64,000 bases of DNA, from NCBI GenBank assembly GCA_026125285.1, contig JAHCLO010000006.1, positions 186,001 through 250,000 of the forward strand, given 5' to 3'. The notes beneath the pieces are model-generated. The model was not told where the DNA came from, searched no databases, and worked only from the letters and a program-made list of their open reading frames with translations. Below are positions 1 through 8,640 of this stretch, piece after piece (within the stretch, counting starts at the first letter, position 1; every line of letters begins with the position of its first letter). Origin of the DNA: Verrucomicrobiia bacterium (GTDB lineage Bacteria > Verrucomicrobiota > Verrucomicrobiia > Limisphaerales > JADLHS01). The position numbers were made by a program, and so were the translations under genes.

Positions 1-315
1 ATGGAGCACCAAGGGTTCGCCCAGGTTGTTTTGGACGCGTGCCGCGAACTCCTCGCCGCGTCGGACGCGAATCGTCGGGCCGGGGACTCCCCCATTGATG
101 GCAGACACCGCCGTGGAATAGCCGGGCCAGATGGCGAGATTGGCGCGGGCCACAGCCAACGAGCCGCCAGCCCAGGCGGCGGGGAATCGCAACGGATTAC
201 CGGGGCGTGCGGACTGCGCCCGCAACCGGGTAAGCGGCAGGAACTGCATTCCCGCCGCGACCATCGCCGCGCCTTGCGCTGTGCGCCCAAGAAACTGCCT
301 TCGGGTGGTTTTCAT
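1..315 (-). CDS. Multicopper oxidase with Tat signal (partial, N-terminus only)
   Basis: Reading the minus strand from the ATG at 313-315 gives 105 codons that run off the left edge. The N-terminus begins MKTTRRQFLG, a twin-arginine signal with a hydrophobic stretch and an Ala-rich cleavage region near residue 34. The following residues include VPGPTIRVRRGEE and end in NLGEPLVLH, the pattern of the first cupredoxin domain of CopA/CueO-type multicopper oxidases just before the first copper-binding His-x-His. Family knowledge: these are periplasmic cuprous oxidases that detoxify Cu(I). The placement beside a Cu ATPase and a Cus-type efflux system supports a copper role. The copper-ligand residues themselves lie outside the window. 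Confidence 0.85.
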   Translation of the reverse strand, partial: MKTTRRQFLGRTAQGAAMVAAGMQFLPLTRLRAQSARPGNPLRFPAAWAGGSLAVARANLAIWPGYSTAVSAINGGVPGPTIRVRRGEEFAARVQNNLGEPLVLH

Positions 316-403
316 CGTGCAGTCGCGTGAACGAAGATACTACAAGCGAACGAGCGGCGCTGCTCTGGGCAACCCGCTCGTCAGTCTCGTTTGGCCATCC
401 GGT

Positions 404-856
404 TCAATGTTGATGCCCTTTGTGCTCGTCCATGCCTGGGGTCGGGCCAGCACCTTTCTTCATCACGCAGCAGGACACGTCCTCGCTGCCGCACTGCTTG
501 CAGGTGTGCTTTACCACGCTCTTGGCCTGCTTGCCCACGCCTTCGGTCACGATCTTCGTGTCGCAGCCAGGGCACTCGTGACGCTGGATGTTCGCCGTCT
601 CCTGCCGCCCACCTCTGCCCATAGGCTGAACGACTTTCACCCAGGTGTCCTTGCACTTCGGGCAGGACATGACGATTGTGTCGCCCGCTTCCACTTTCTG
701 CACGTCCGCCGCCGTGTTGAGGCGGAGCAGCTTCATCATGCGCTCGCCACCTTTCTCCTGAGCCACAGCGCTGTTGGCCAGGAGGGTGAGGCCGGCCACG
801 GCCACGATGAGTGTTCCACGGGTCAGGTAGTTGCCAATGTTCTTGATGCTCTTCAT
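404..856 (-). CDS. Secreted Cys-rich protein, paralogue of the 13958-14401 gene
   Basis: This gives 150 residues from the ATG at 856; an upstream in-frame ATG at 901 would only add a poor leader. A signal peptide is clear (residues 1-32, cleavage after NSAVA). The mature part has CxxC pairs CPKC, CPGC and CKQC plus a CC, and ends in a His-rich tail (DEHKGHQH). The layout matches a zinc-ribbon-like or metal-chelating periplasmic protein. The gene at 13958-14401 shares the post-cleavage QEKG-ER-MKL segment, the spacing of the Cys pairs and the final CC. I do not recognise a named family. The copper-resistance setting suggests metal binding, which is inference. Confidence 0.75.
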   Translation of the reverse strand: MKSIKNIGNYLTRGTLIVAVAGLTLLANSAVAQEKGGERMMKLLRLNTAADVQKVEAGDTIVMSCPKCKDTWVKVVQPMGRGGRQETANIQRHECPGCDTKIVTEGVGKQAKSVVKHTCKQCGSEDVSCCVMKKGAGPTPGMDEHKGHQH

Positions 857-995
857 ACGATCGTTTCTTTCAATTTGTTTTCCGGTTTCACTGGCAGCCA
901 CCGTGGCCGCCTTCGTTACTGCCTACACCGCTGCGCACACTTCCCCGCAGACTTTTTCGCCGAGATTGGGGCAATCGCCTCCGCCGATCACCCGC

Positions 996-1241
996 TCAGG
1001 ACATTGAATCGGCTTGAGGCGGCAAGGACTCCTTGTGCGCCTGCTTCTCCCACTCCATAAATTGCATGCTCAAATCCTCCCACTTCTTGTGTGGGGGTTT
1101 TGGGCCTTTCACCCATTCCACCTGCCGCCCGCGCCAGAGGGAATGTATGGCGGGAACGAGTTCGAGCGTCAGGATGGTGCTGGTGATCAGGCTAGCGATG
1201 AAGAATCCGACAGCCAGCAGCGGGAACGCGCTGTTCCCGGG
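996..1241 (-). pseudogene. 3' remnant of a CusA/CzcA-type RND transporter gene
   Basis: On the minus strand an open stretch of about 80 codons with no good start encodes FFIASLITSTILTLELVP, followed by AIHSLWRG and a charged tail ending at the TGA at 996-998. That pattern is the last transmembrane helix and cytoplasmic C-terminus of heavy-metal RND pumps. An in-frame TAA at 1242-1244 closes the upstream side, so the rest of the pump gene is missing. A complete cusA lies at 5329-8619. The fragment is most simply the relic of a second efflux pump lost by deletion between the ATPase cluster and the Cys-rich gene. Confidence 0.6.
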
Positions 1242-1290
1242 TTAGTTGGCAGGTTGTTTTGACAGAATTGAGCAGCTTGGCGCACTAGTT

Positions 1291-1800
1291 TCAGTGCGCG
1301 TGCTCATGCTCACGGTCGTGGTTCGGCGGCAGATCTGGATGCGAAAGCGTCGAGCCGGGGCGGAATTCCAGGTGCCGGACTTCGCCGCCCGGTTTGGCCA
1401 CGACCCCGCCCGCCGTCAGGTTGACCGCGGCCAGCAAGGCAACGGGAATTCCAAACCACCGCAATTTCTCAGGACGCTTCCATGCCGCCAGAGCGGCCGC
1501 GGCCGCAGCCAGGGCCGTGAGGTAGTAAAGCCACGCCCAGCGATCTGCGATGAGAATGTGCGGTTTCAAGAGCGACGCGCCCTCGGAGTCCGAGATGGCG
1601 CGAATGCGGTTGTAGGCGGACTCGCCGGACTTGATCACCGGCCAGACCGAGGTTGCCATCACCGCCACGAGCATCAAACTGCCCATTACTGTCCCGCGGT
1701 TCCTGGAGGCGAGCGCAACGACGAGCGCCAACCCGGCGACCGCCAGCCTGATGATTGGCAGGTGGTTCAACAGAGCATGAGCGTATCCGGGTTTTTGCAA
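1291..1800 (-). CDS. Small inner-membrane protein with His-rich tail
   Basis: About 169 residues with four hydrophobic segments (roughly residues 15-32, 38-55, 88-108 and 116-135). A LLNHLPII motif near the start resembles small DUF2231-like membrane proteins. The tail (NHDREHEHAH) is His-rich and could bind metal. The start is uncertain: the frame opens after a TGA near 1840 and the only usable starts are CTG or TTG codons near 1800-1803. It lies just downstream of the Cu ATPase gene on the same strand and is probably cotranscribed. Function is unknown; a link to metal transport is inferred from position and the His tail. Confidence 0.6.
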   Translation of the reverse strand: MQKPGYAHALLNHLPIIRLAVAGLALVVALASRNRGTVMGSLMLVAVMATSVWPVIKSGESAYNRIRAISDSEGASLLKPHILIADRWAWLYYLTALAAAAAALAAWKRPEKLRWFGIPVALLAAVNLTAGGVVAKPGGEVRHLEFRPGSTLSHPDLPPNHDREHEHAH

Positions 1801-1835
1801 CAGGTCATTTCCGTTGAGTTCTCCCGGGTTTCATT

Positions 1836-4355
1836 TCACAACCGCGTATGGCGTAGGCGCAGAGCATTGCTGATTACAGAAACCGAACTCAAGCTCATGG
1901 CAGCGCCCGCGATGATGGGACTGAGCAGCAGGCCGAAGAACGGATAGAGCAAGCCCGCCGCGACGGGAACCCCCAGCGCATTATAGAAAAACGCAAAGAA
2001 AAGATTCTGCCGGATGTTGCGCATCATGGCGCGGCCAAGTTTTATCGCATGCACGATGCCGCGCAGGTCGCCTTTGACGAGCGTGACCCCGGCGCTTTCC
2101 ATTGCGATGTCTGTGCCTGTGCCCATCGCGATTCCCACATCAGCGGCGGCGAGCGCGGGCGCGTCGTTGATGCCATCGCCAGCCATGCCAACGATTCGGC
2201 CCGCTGCCTTGAGCGTTTTAACTTTCTCATGTTTGTCGTGCGGGGTGACGCCCGCTTGAAAGTCGGCGATGCCGAGCTTGCGGGCGACGGCTTCGGCGGT
2301 GCGCGGATTGTCGCCGGTTAGCATGAGGACGTTCACGCGGAGCTCGCGCAATTCGGCGAGCGCCTGCGAAGTCGTGGCTTTCACCGGGTCGGCCACGGTC
2401 AGAACTCCGGCGGCGTGGCCATCAACGGCGACGAATATCGCGGTCGCGCCTTCGGCTTGGCGGGGAGCGGCGAGAGTTTCGAGTGCCGCGATGTCGGTCA
2501 CTCCGTTCTCGCGCAGGAAATCGGGTTTGCCAACCAACACGCGGCGTCCAGCGACAGTGCCCGCCACGCCGCCTGCGGTTGTGGATTGAAAATCCTTCGC
2601 GGGTTCGAGCGGAAGTTTTTGCTCACTGGCGGCAACGACAACCGCGTGCGCCAGCGGATGTTCGCTGCCCTGTTCGAGCGAGGCGGTGAGGCGCAGCAAA
2701 TCTTTCTCGTCAAACCGGCCGACTGGCAACACCTGCGCCAGCTTGGGCTTGCCTTCGGTGAGCGTGCCGGTTTTGTCCACGGCGAGGGTGTTGAGTTGGG
2801 CGAGCTTCTCGATGGCCTCGGCGTTGCGAATGAGCACGCCGATTTGAGCGCCGCGCCCGATGCCAACCATCACGCTCATGGGCGTGGCGAGTCCGAGCGC
2901 ACACGGACACGCGATGATGAGGACGGCGACGGCATTGGTGATGGCGAAGGCGAGTCGCGGCTCTGGCCCAAAAACGAACCACGCGACGAAAGTCAGCGCG
3001 GCAATCGCCAGCACGGTCGGAACAAACCAACCAGCTACCTTGTCCGCCAACGCCTGAATCGGCGCCCGACTACGTTGAGCTTGTGCGACCAGATTCACAA
3101 TTTGCGCGAGCATTGTTTCGCTGCCGACGCGCTCGGCCTTCATCACGATGCCGCCCGTGGTGTTCACCGTGCCGCCGGAGACTTTTGCGCCAACGGTTTT
3201 TTCCACCGGCAACGGTTCGCCAGTGAGCATTGATTCATCCACAGACGTGCGGCCTTCGACTACTTCACCGTCCACGGGAACTTTTTCACCGGGACGCACT
3301 CGCAGCCGGTCGCCCGGATGCACGGCATCGAGCGGAACGTCCTCGTCGCCGTTTGCGGTGACGCGCCGGGCGGTTTTTGGCGCGAGGCCGAGCAAGGCTT
3401 TGATCGCGCCGCTGGTGCGCTGGCGGGCGCGGAGTTCCAGCACCTGACCGAGCAACACCAGCACAGTAATGACGGCAGCCGCTTCAAAATAGATTGCCGG
3501 TTTGCCGCTGTGGCCCGTTGCGGGCGGAAATGCCTGCGGAAAGAACATTGCCACTGCACTGAAGGCGTAGGCCGCGCCGACACCGAGCGCGATAAGCGTG
3601 AACATATTCAGGCTACGATTTACGAGTGAACGTCCGCCGCGCACGAAGAACGGCCAGCCTGCCCACAAGAAGACTGGCGTGCTCAAGATGAATTGTCCCC
3701 AGCGTGACAACTCACCACTCAACCATTCAGCGTGACTCCACGCGGGAATGAGATGCGCCATCGCCACGATGAACACCGGCAACGTCAATGCCGCACCGAT
3801 CCAGAAGCGGCGGGTCATGTCGCGCAGTTCGGCGTTGTCTTCCTCCGTGTCGCTCTCGGCGGCGACGGTTTTTGGCTCAAGCGCCATGCCGCACTTGGGG
3901 CAATCGCCGGGATGATCCTGCTCGATCTCCGGGTGCATGGGACAGGTGTAGATGGTTTTCGGCGCGGGTTTCCACGCGGGGTTGCGTTCGAACGCCATGC
4001 CGCATTTCGGACAATCGCCTGGCTTGTCCGACTCCACGCCGGGACACATTGGGCAAAAGTATTTAGCGGCGGCTGAAGGCGTCACCGCTGCGTGTTCGTG
4101 AGCGTGATGAGAAGGATCGTGGTGCGCGTGGCTGTGAGCGTCGGCACTCGCTTTACCGCCACAACAGGAATGTTCCTTCGTGATATGTTCGCTTTTTCCA
4201 CCGCAACAACCGCCCTCTGGTTCGGCAGGCGTGCGCTGAGAAAGAAACTTCTTCCGGCAGTGCTCGCTGCAAAAGTAAAACGTCTCTCCCTCGCGCTCGG
4301 CGCGGAGAGCCGTCGCTTCGTCCACGGTCATTCCACAAATTGGGTCAATCTTCAT
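1836..4355 (-). CDS. copA: Cu(+)-translocating P1B-type ATPase with N-terminal YHS and two heavy-metal-binding modules
   Basis: 839 residues. The N-terminus carries a YHS/TRASH-like domain (residues 1-40, DPICGM and FCSEHC), then CC-G-G and His-rich linkers, then two heavy-metal-binding modules of the type YxCPMxP...CPKCGM (about 98-125 and 136-164) in place of classical CxxC HMA domains. The ATPase core has TGEPLPVEK, the CPC transmembrane motif ([13 protein letters not shown], about 480), [11 protein letters not shown] (about 525), SEHPLAHA and [16 protein letters not shown]. The last helices carry YNALGVP and [16 protein letters not shown]. Those residues are typical of the Cu(+) class (P1B-1), so export of cytosolic Cu(I) is the expected role. 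It is transcribed divergently from a CorE-like sigma factor. Confidence 0.93.
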   Translation of the reverse strand: MKIDPICGMTVDEATALRAEREGETFYFCSEHCRKKFLSQRTPAEPEGGCCGGKSEHITKEHSCCGGKASADAHSHAHHDPSHHAHEHAAVTPSAAAKYFCPMCPGVESDKPGDCPKCGMAFERNPAWKPAPKTIYTCPMHPEIEQDHPGDCPKCGMALEPKTVAAESDTEEDNAELRDMTRRFWIGAALTLPVFIVAMAHLIPAWSHAEWLSGELSRWGQFILSTPVFLWAGWPFFVRGGRSLVNRSLNMFTLIALGVGAAYAFSAVAMFFPQAFPPATGHSGKPAIYFEAAAVITVLVLLGQVLELRARQRTSGAIKALLGLAPKTARRVTANGDEDVPLDAVHPGDRLRVRPGEKVPVDGEVVEGRTSVDESMLTGEPLPVEKTVGAKVSGGTVNTTGGIVMKAERVGSETMLAQIVNLVAQAQRSRAPIQALADKVAGWFVPTVLAIAALTFVAWFVFGPEPRLAFAITNAVAVLIIACPCALGLATPMSVMVGIGRGAQIGVLIRNAEAIEKLAQLNTLAVDKTGTLTEGKPKLAQVLPVGRFDEKDLLRLTASLEQGSEHPLAHAVVVAASEQKLPLEPAKDFQSTTAGGVAGTVAGRRVLVGKPDFLRENGVTDIAALETLAAPRQAEGATAIFVAVDGHAAGVLTVADPVKATTSQALAELRELRVNVLMLTGDNPRTAEAVARKLGIADFQAGVTPHDKHEKVKTLKAAGRIVGMAGDGINDAPALAAADVGIAMGTGTDIAMESAGVTLVKGDLRGIVHAIKLGRAMMRNIRQNLFFAFFYNALGVPVAAGLLYPFFGLLLSPIIAGAAMSLSSVSVISNALRLRHTRL

Positions 4356-4379
4356 AGGTTTCTTGGTTGTCGTTCATCA

Positions 4380-4395
4380 AAGCGCCCTGGCGCTT
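4380..4395. promoter_or_regulatory. Inverted repeat in the copA leader / divergent promoter region
   Basis: A perfect 7-bp inverted repeat, AAGCGCC-CT-GGCGCTT, sits 25 bp upstream of the Cu ATPase start, in the 158-bp gap between that gene and the divergent CorE-like sigma gene. It could be an operator or a leader hairpin. No promoter boxes were assigned with confidence in the rest of the gap. Confidence 0.35.
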
Positions 4396-4513
4396 CTTTC
4401 ACTCATGTAAACGCAGACCCGTTAAAACTCTTACAGTGTAATCGAAATCAGGAGAAATACGCCATTTTCGAGGCTAGGTTGCCTATCCGCCGGCAACAGA
4501 ATAGTCTCTGCGC

Positions 4514-5053
4514 ATGGCCAAAGCCGAAGAAGCACTGATTGCGAACCTGAATGCGTTCACCGGTTTCGCACGCGCGCGCGTTGGCGACCTGGAGCTTGCC
4601 GCCGATCTGGTGCAGGACAGTTTGCTCAAGGCGCTCAAGTCCGCCGACAAACCGGCTGACAGCGAGGGCGCGGTGGTGTGGTTCTATCGCATCCTCCGAC
4701 ACTCCATTATTGACCTGCACCGGCGGCGCGATGTTCGCGACCGCGCGCTGAAGCGGCTGGAGTCGGAGTTGGCGAAGCACCCCTCGACGGAAGACACTCG
4801 TCTGATTTGCCACTGCTTCAAGAGCCTGTTGTCGACGTTGCCGGAACAATACCGGACATTGCTGCAACGAATTGACCTTGATGGGACGCCAACCGAGGAA
4901 GTCGCCGCCGCGCTCGGAATCAGCGTGAACAATTTGCACGTCCGGTTGCATCGCGCGCGAAAGCAGTTGCGTGAAAGGCTCGAAGACACCTGCCGGGTTT
5001 GCAGCAAGCATGGATGCCTGGATTGCTCCTGCGACGATGGGGTGAGAGGTTGA
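4514..5053 (+). CDS. CorE-like ECF sigma factor with built-in Cys-rich metal-sensing domain
   Basis: 179 residues. Region 2 (about 1-85, LVQDSLLKAL and WFYRILRHSIIDLHRRR) and region 4 (about 103-158, LPEQYRTLL and GISVNNLHVRLHRARKQLRERL) are those of an ECF sigma factor. Two features set it apart: a CxC pair in the linker (C99, C101) and a C-terminal Cys cluster (C160, C163, C168, C171, C173). Family knowledge: CorE/CorE2 of Myxococcus xanthus (ECF44 type) have this design and respond directly to copper or to cadmium/zinc without a separate anti-sigma factor. No anti-sigma gene is adjacent. It is divergent from the Cu ATPase gene, which is a likely target. Confidence 0.85.
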   Translation: MAKAEEALIANLNAFTGFARARVGDLELAADLVQDSLLKALKSADKPADSEGAVVWFYRILRHSIIDLHRRRDVRDRALKRLESELAKHPSTEDTRLICHCFKSLLSTLPEQYRTLLQRIDLDGTPTEEVAAALGISVNNLHVRLHRARKQLRERLEDTCRVCSKHGCLDCSCDDGVRG

Positions 5054-5072
5054 GTGGGCGACCGCGTGAGTA

Positions 5073-5300
5073 TCATTTCACCATCTGCTTCAACGCCCGA
5101 TAATTCTCGATCTTCGCCAGCCGCGCCATGTGCGGTCCGGGGTCTTGCTGAAAAGTCTCGATGCAATGCGGGCAGCACAGGTTCACCATGATGCCGCCGT
5201 GGTTGATTTTGGCAAAGCCGCGATCACCCTGCACGTTCTTACCGCACACCACGCACGCTGGCACGTCGTTTTGATAGCCAATGGTGTCTTCGATGCTCAT
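5073..5300 (-). CDS. Small TRASH/YHS-like metal-binding protein
   Basis: 75 residues. It contains CVVCGKN near residue 16 and CCPHC near residue 42, separated by an aromatic/Gly-rich segment, as in short TRASH or YHS zinc-finger-like metal-binding domains. No signal peptide is visible, so it is probably cytoplasmic. It follows cusA by 28 bp on the same strand and ends 19 bp from the convergent sigma gene. A metal-chaperone or buffer role is inferred from motif and neighbours only. Confidence 0.65.
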   Translation of the reverse strand: MSIEDTIGYQNDVPACVVCGKNVQGDRGFAKINHGGIMVNLCCPHCIETFQQDPGPHMARLAKIENYRALKQMVK

Positions 5301-5328
5301 GTGAGTAAGGATGTGAGGTCGAGTTATT

Positions 5329-8300
5329 TCAATGTGCCGGCTCCGGTTGGGCGCTGGTCGCTGCCGCTGGCGGCAGTTGGTTTTGATGCCGGATCGTCCG
5401 TGAGCGCCAGATGTAAAAAATGGCCGGATATACTAAGAGTTCCATCAGCAAGGAAGTGGCAACGCCACCGATCATCGGCACCGCGATGCGTTTCATCACG
5501 TCGGCGCCGGTGCCAGTGCTCCACATGATGGGCACGAGCGCAATGAATGTGGTCGCGACGGTCATGACCTTCGGCCGGAGCCGTTTCACCGCCCCGTGAT
5601 AGATGGCGTCGCGGAGGTCCGCGCCGTTGCGCATCCGGCCTTCCTTCTGCCATTTTTCGTAGGCGATATCGAGGTAGAGCAGCATCACCATGCCGGTTTC
5701 GGCATCCAGGCCCGCCAGCGCGATCAGGCCGATCCAGACCGCGACGCTCATGTTGTAGTCGAGCAGGTAGATGAGCCAGAAGGCACCCACCACCGAAAAT
5801 GGCACGGCCAGGAGCACGATCCCTGTTTTCACAAACGATCTGGTGCTGAGATAGATGAGCAACGCCACAATCAACAACGTCACCGGAACGACGAGCAGCA
5901 GCCGCTCTTTGGCCCGGAGCATGTATTCGTATTGGCCGCTCCAGAAGATGCTGTAGCCCTCGGGTAACGTGATGGTGCCGTCGGCAATGGCTTGGTTGAC
6001 GGTGCGCATGGCTGCCTGAACGTAGGTGCCGATATCAATGCCCTTTACATCCACATAAATCCAGGCGTTGGGCACGGCGGCTTCGCTCTTGATGGCCATG
6101 GCCGCGTTGACCACTTTGATCGTCGCCAACTGGCCCATCGGCACCTGGGCGCCGGTGGGCGCGGGCACGATCAGATCGCGCAGCGCTTGCAGGTCCTGGC
6201 GATAATCGCGTTCATAGCGCAGGTTGATGGTGTAGCGTTCCAAGCCCTCGACCGTGGTGGTGATCGGCATGCCCCCGAGCGCCACGGCCAGCACCTCCTG
6301 CACTTCGCCCAAGGTCAGACCGTAGCGGGCGATTTCGTCGCGGTTGATGTCGAATTCAAGATAACGACCGCCAATCACCCGTTCGGAATAGGCGCTGGTC
6401 GTGCCCGGCACCTGTTTCACCACGGCCTCCACCTCGGAACCGATCCGCTCCAACTCCGCCAGGTTTGGGCCAGCGATTTTGATCCCGACCGGCGTCTTGA
6501 TGCCAGTGGAAAGCATGTCAATGCGCGTCTTGATGGGCATGGTCCAGGCATTGGCGAGACCTGGGAATTGGATGGCACTGTTGAGCGCGTCCACCAATTC
6601 CTCAACCGTCCGGCGCCGATCCGCGACGACCTTGCCGCTGTCATCCTTGATGTCCACTTTCGGCCAGTCTTTTTCGTCCCTCAGCATGACTGTGGTTTCG
6701 ATCATGTCGAACGGCGCGGGATCCGTAGCGGTCTCGGCGCGGCCAACTTTGCCAAAGACGTGATGCACCTCGGGAAAGGTCTTGATAATCTTGTCCGTTT
6801 GCTGGAGGAGTTCGCGGGCTTTCGTCGAGGAAATGCCAGGGAAGGTGGTGGGCATGTAGAGGAGATCACCTTCGTGGAGGGGCGGCATGAATTCTGAACC
6901 GATGTTCTGGTAAGGGAACAGTTTGCCGAGCTTTTGTGAGAATTCTCTCGTCTGGCCCTCCGGCAGGCGGTTTGTCACCAGCCAGTTCCACGGAAAAAAC
7001 ACCCAGACGACGACCACGACAGCGGCTGTGATCACGGACCAGCGCCATTTGATCACGAAGTCAATCACTGGATGGTAAATCCAGGTTAAAAACCGGCTGA
7101 TGGGGTTTTTTTCCTCTGCCGGTGCTCGGCCCCGGATGAACAAACCCGCCAGCACGGGGGCGAGCGTAATCGCGAGGATGGCCGCCGCAGCCATGGAATA
7201 GGTCTTGGTGAACGCCAGCGGCTTGAACATTCGGCCCGACTGTTCCTGCAAAGTGAACACCGGCAGGAATGAAACGGTTACCACCAGCAGCGCGAAAAAA
7301 ATGGTCGGCCCCACCTCGACCGAAGCGTCGCGGACGATTTCCCAGCGCGGCTTCCTGCCTTCATCCCGCTCGGAATGTTTGTGGACGTTTTCGACGAGAA
7401 TGATGACGCCGTCCACCAGCACGCCAATAGCGATGGCGATGCCGCCCAGCGACATGATGTTCATGCTGATGCCTTGGACATGCATGATGAGAATCGAAAC
7501 CAGCACCGCAATGGGCAGGATGACAATGGGCACCAGCGCGGTTCGGAAGTGGAGCAGGAAAACGATGATGACGAGCGCCACCACCACGCTCTCCTCCAGT
7601 AGAGTGTGCTGGAGCGTCTTGACGGAGCGATCAATCAGCGCGCTGCGGTCGTAAGCGATGGTGTATGTGACATCGGACGGCAGGGCCTTCATCGCCGCGT
7701 CGAGCTTCTCCTTTACCTCCTGGATCACCTTGCGCGCGTTCGCCCCGTAGCGGACCACGACGATGCCGCCGACGGTTTCGCCTTCGCCGTTCAATTCAGC
7801 TATGCCCCGACGCATCTCCGGGCCGAGTTGCACCGTCGCCACGTCGCGCAGCAAGATCGGCACGCCATTGGGGCCGACACCGACGGCGACTTTGCGGAGC
7901 GATTCCACGTCCTGGATGTAGCCTTTGACCCGGACGATGAATTCCTTCTCAGCCATTTCGATGGCGCGACCGCCGACTTCTCCGTTGCTCATCTCAATGG
8001 CCATCCGGACTTTGGATAGTGGCAGGTCGTAGGCCCGCAGCTTCACCGGATCCACCGTCACCTGATACTGCTTTTCAAAGCCGCCGATGGAGGCGACTTC
8101 GGAAACACCGTCCACGGCGGTGAGTTGATAGCGTAGATGCCAGTCTTGCATGGAGCGCAGTTCCTGGAGGCTGTGATTGGTGGAGTTGATCGCATACATG
8201 AAGGCCCAACCCACGCCGGTGGCGTCGGGGCCGAGTGAGGGCGTCACCCCTTTGGGCATCTGAGTGCTGAGTTGGCTCAGATACTCCAGCACCCGGCTGC

Positions 8301-8619
8301 GCGCCCAATAAGGATCGGTGCCATCCTCGAAGATGACATAGACGAACGAATAGCCGTAAAACGAGTAGCCGCGCACCACCTTCTTGAAGGGCACCGAGAG
8401 CATCTTGGTGGTGATGGGATACGTCACCTGATCCTGGACTATTTGCGGTGCCTGGCCGGGATATTCCGTGTAAATGATGACTTGCACGTCGGACAGGTCA
8501 GGAATGGCGTCAACCGGAATGTTTTTAACGGAATAAACGCCGCCCACCACCAGCGCCAAGGCGCCCAGCAGGACGATGAACTTGTTCTTGAGCGAGAAAT
8601 CTATGATGCCTTTGAGCAT
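5329..8619 (-). CDS. cusA: Heavy-metal efflux RND pump (CusA/CzcA family)
   Basis: 1096 residues, full length for an HME-RND pump. The N-terminus (LKNKFIVLLGALALVVGG, then IPVDAIPDLSDVQVII) is the signature of CusA/CzcA. Other hallmarks are GVGWAFMYAI, IAIGVLVDGVIILVENVHKH in helix 4, SEFMPPLHEGDLLYMP in the porter domain, and ETGMVMLLYLDIAYE late in the protein. The Met-rich porter segments and neighbours favour Cu(I)/Ag(I) over Co/Zn/Cd. It would form an inner-membrane trimer joined to the adaptor at 8641-10758 and the outer-membrane channel at 11158-12567; the three genes are collinear on the minus strand. Confidence 0.93.
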   Translation of the reverse strand: MLKGIIDFSLKNKFIVLLGALALVVGGVYSVKNIPVDAIPDLSDVQVIIYTEYPGQAPQIVQDQVTYPITTKMLSVPFKKVVRGYSFYGYSFVYVIFEDGTDPYWARSRVLEYLSQLSTQMPKGVTPSLGPDATGVGWAFMYAINSTNHSLQELRSMQDWHLRYQLTAVDGVSEVASIGGFEKQYQVTVDPVKLRAYDLPLSKVRMAIEMSNGEVGGRAIEMAEKEFIVRVKGYIQDVESLRKVAVGVGPNGVPILLRDVATVQLGPEMRRGIAELNGEGETVGGIVVVRYGANARKVIQEVKEKLDAAMKALPSDVTYTIAYDRSALIDRSVKTLQHTLLEESVVVALVIIVFLLHFRTALVPIVILPIAVLVSILIMHVQGISMNIMSLGGIAIAIGVLVDGVIILVENVHKHSERDEGRKPRWEIVRDASVEVGPTIFFALLVVTVSFLPVFTLQEQSGRMFKPLAFTKTYSMAAAAILAITLAPVLAGLFIRGRAPAEEKNPISRFLTWIYHPVIDFVIKWRWSVITAAVVVVVWVFFPWNWLVTNRLPEGQTREFSQKLGKLFPYQNIGSEFMPPLHEGDLLYMPTTFPGISSTKARELLQQTDKIIKTFPEVHHVFGKVGRAETATDPAPFDMIETTVMLRDEKDWPKVDIKDDSGKVVADRRRTVEELVDALNSAIQFPGLANAWTMPIKTRIDMLSTGIKTPVGIKIAGPNLAELERIGSEVEAVVKQVPGTTSAYSERVIGGRYLEFDINRDEIARYGLTLGEVQEVLAVALGGMPITTTVEGLERYTINLRYERDYRQDLQALRDLIVPAPTGAQVPMGQLATIKVVNAAMAIKSEAAVPNAWIYVDVKGIDIGTYVQAAMRTVNQAIADGTITLPEGYSIFWSGQYEYMLRAKERLLLVVPVTLLIVALLIYLSTRSFVKTGIVLLAVPFSVVGAFWLIYLLDYNMSVAVWIGLIALAGLDAETGMVMLLYLDIAYEKWQKEGRMRNGADLRDAIYHGAVKRLRPKVMTVATTFIALVPIMWSTGTGADVMKRIAVPMIGGVATSLLMELLVYPAIFYIWRSRTIRHQNQLPPAAATSAQPEPAH

Positions 8620-8640
8620 GGTAATCCTTCGGATCGCGGG

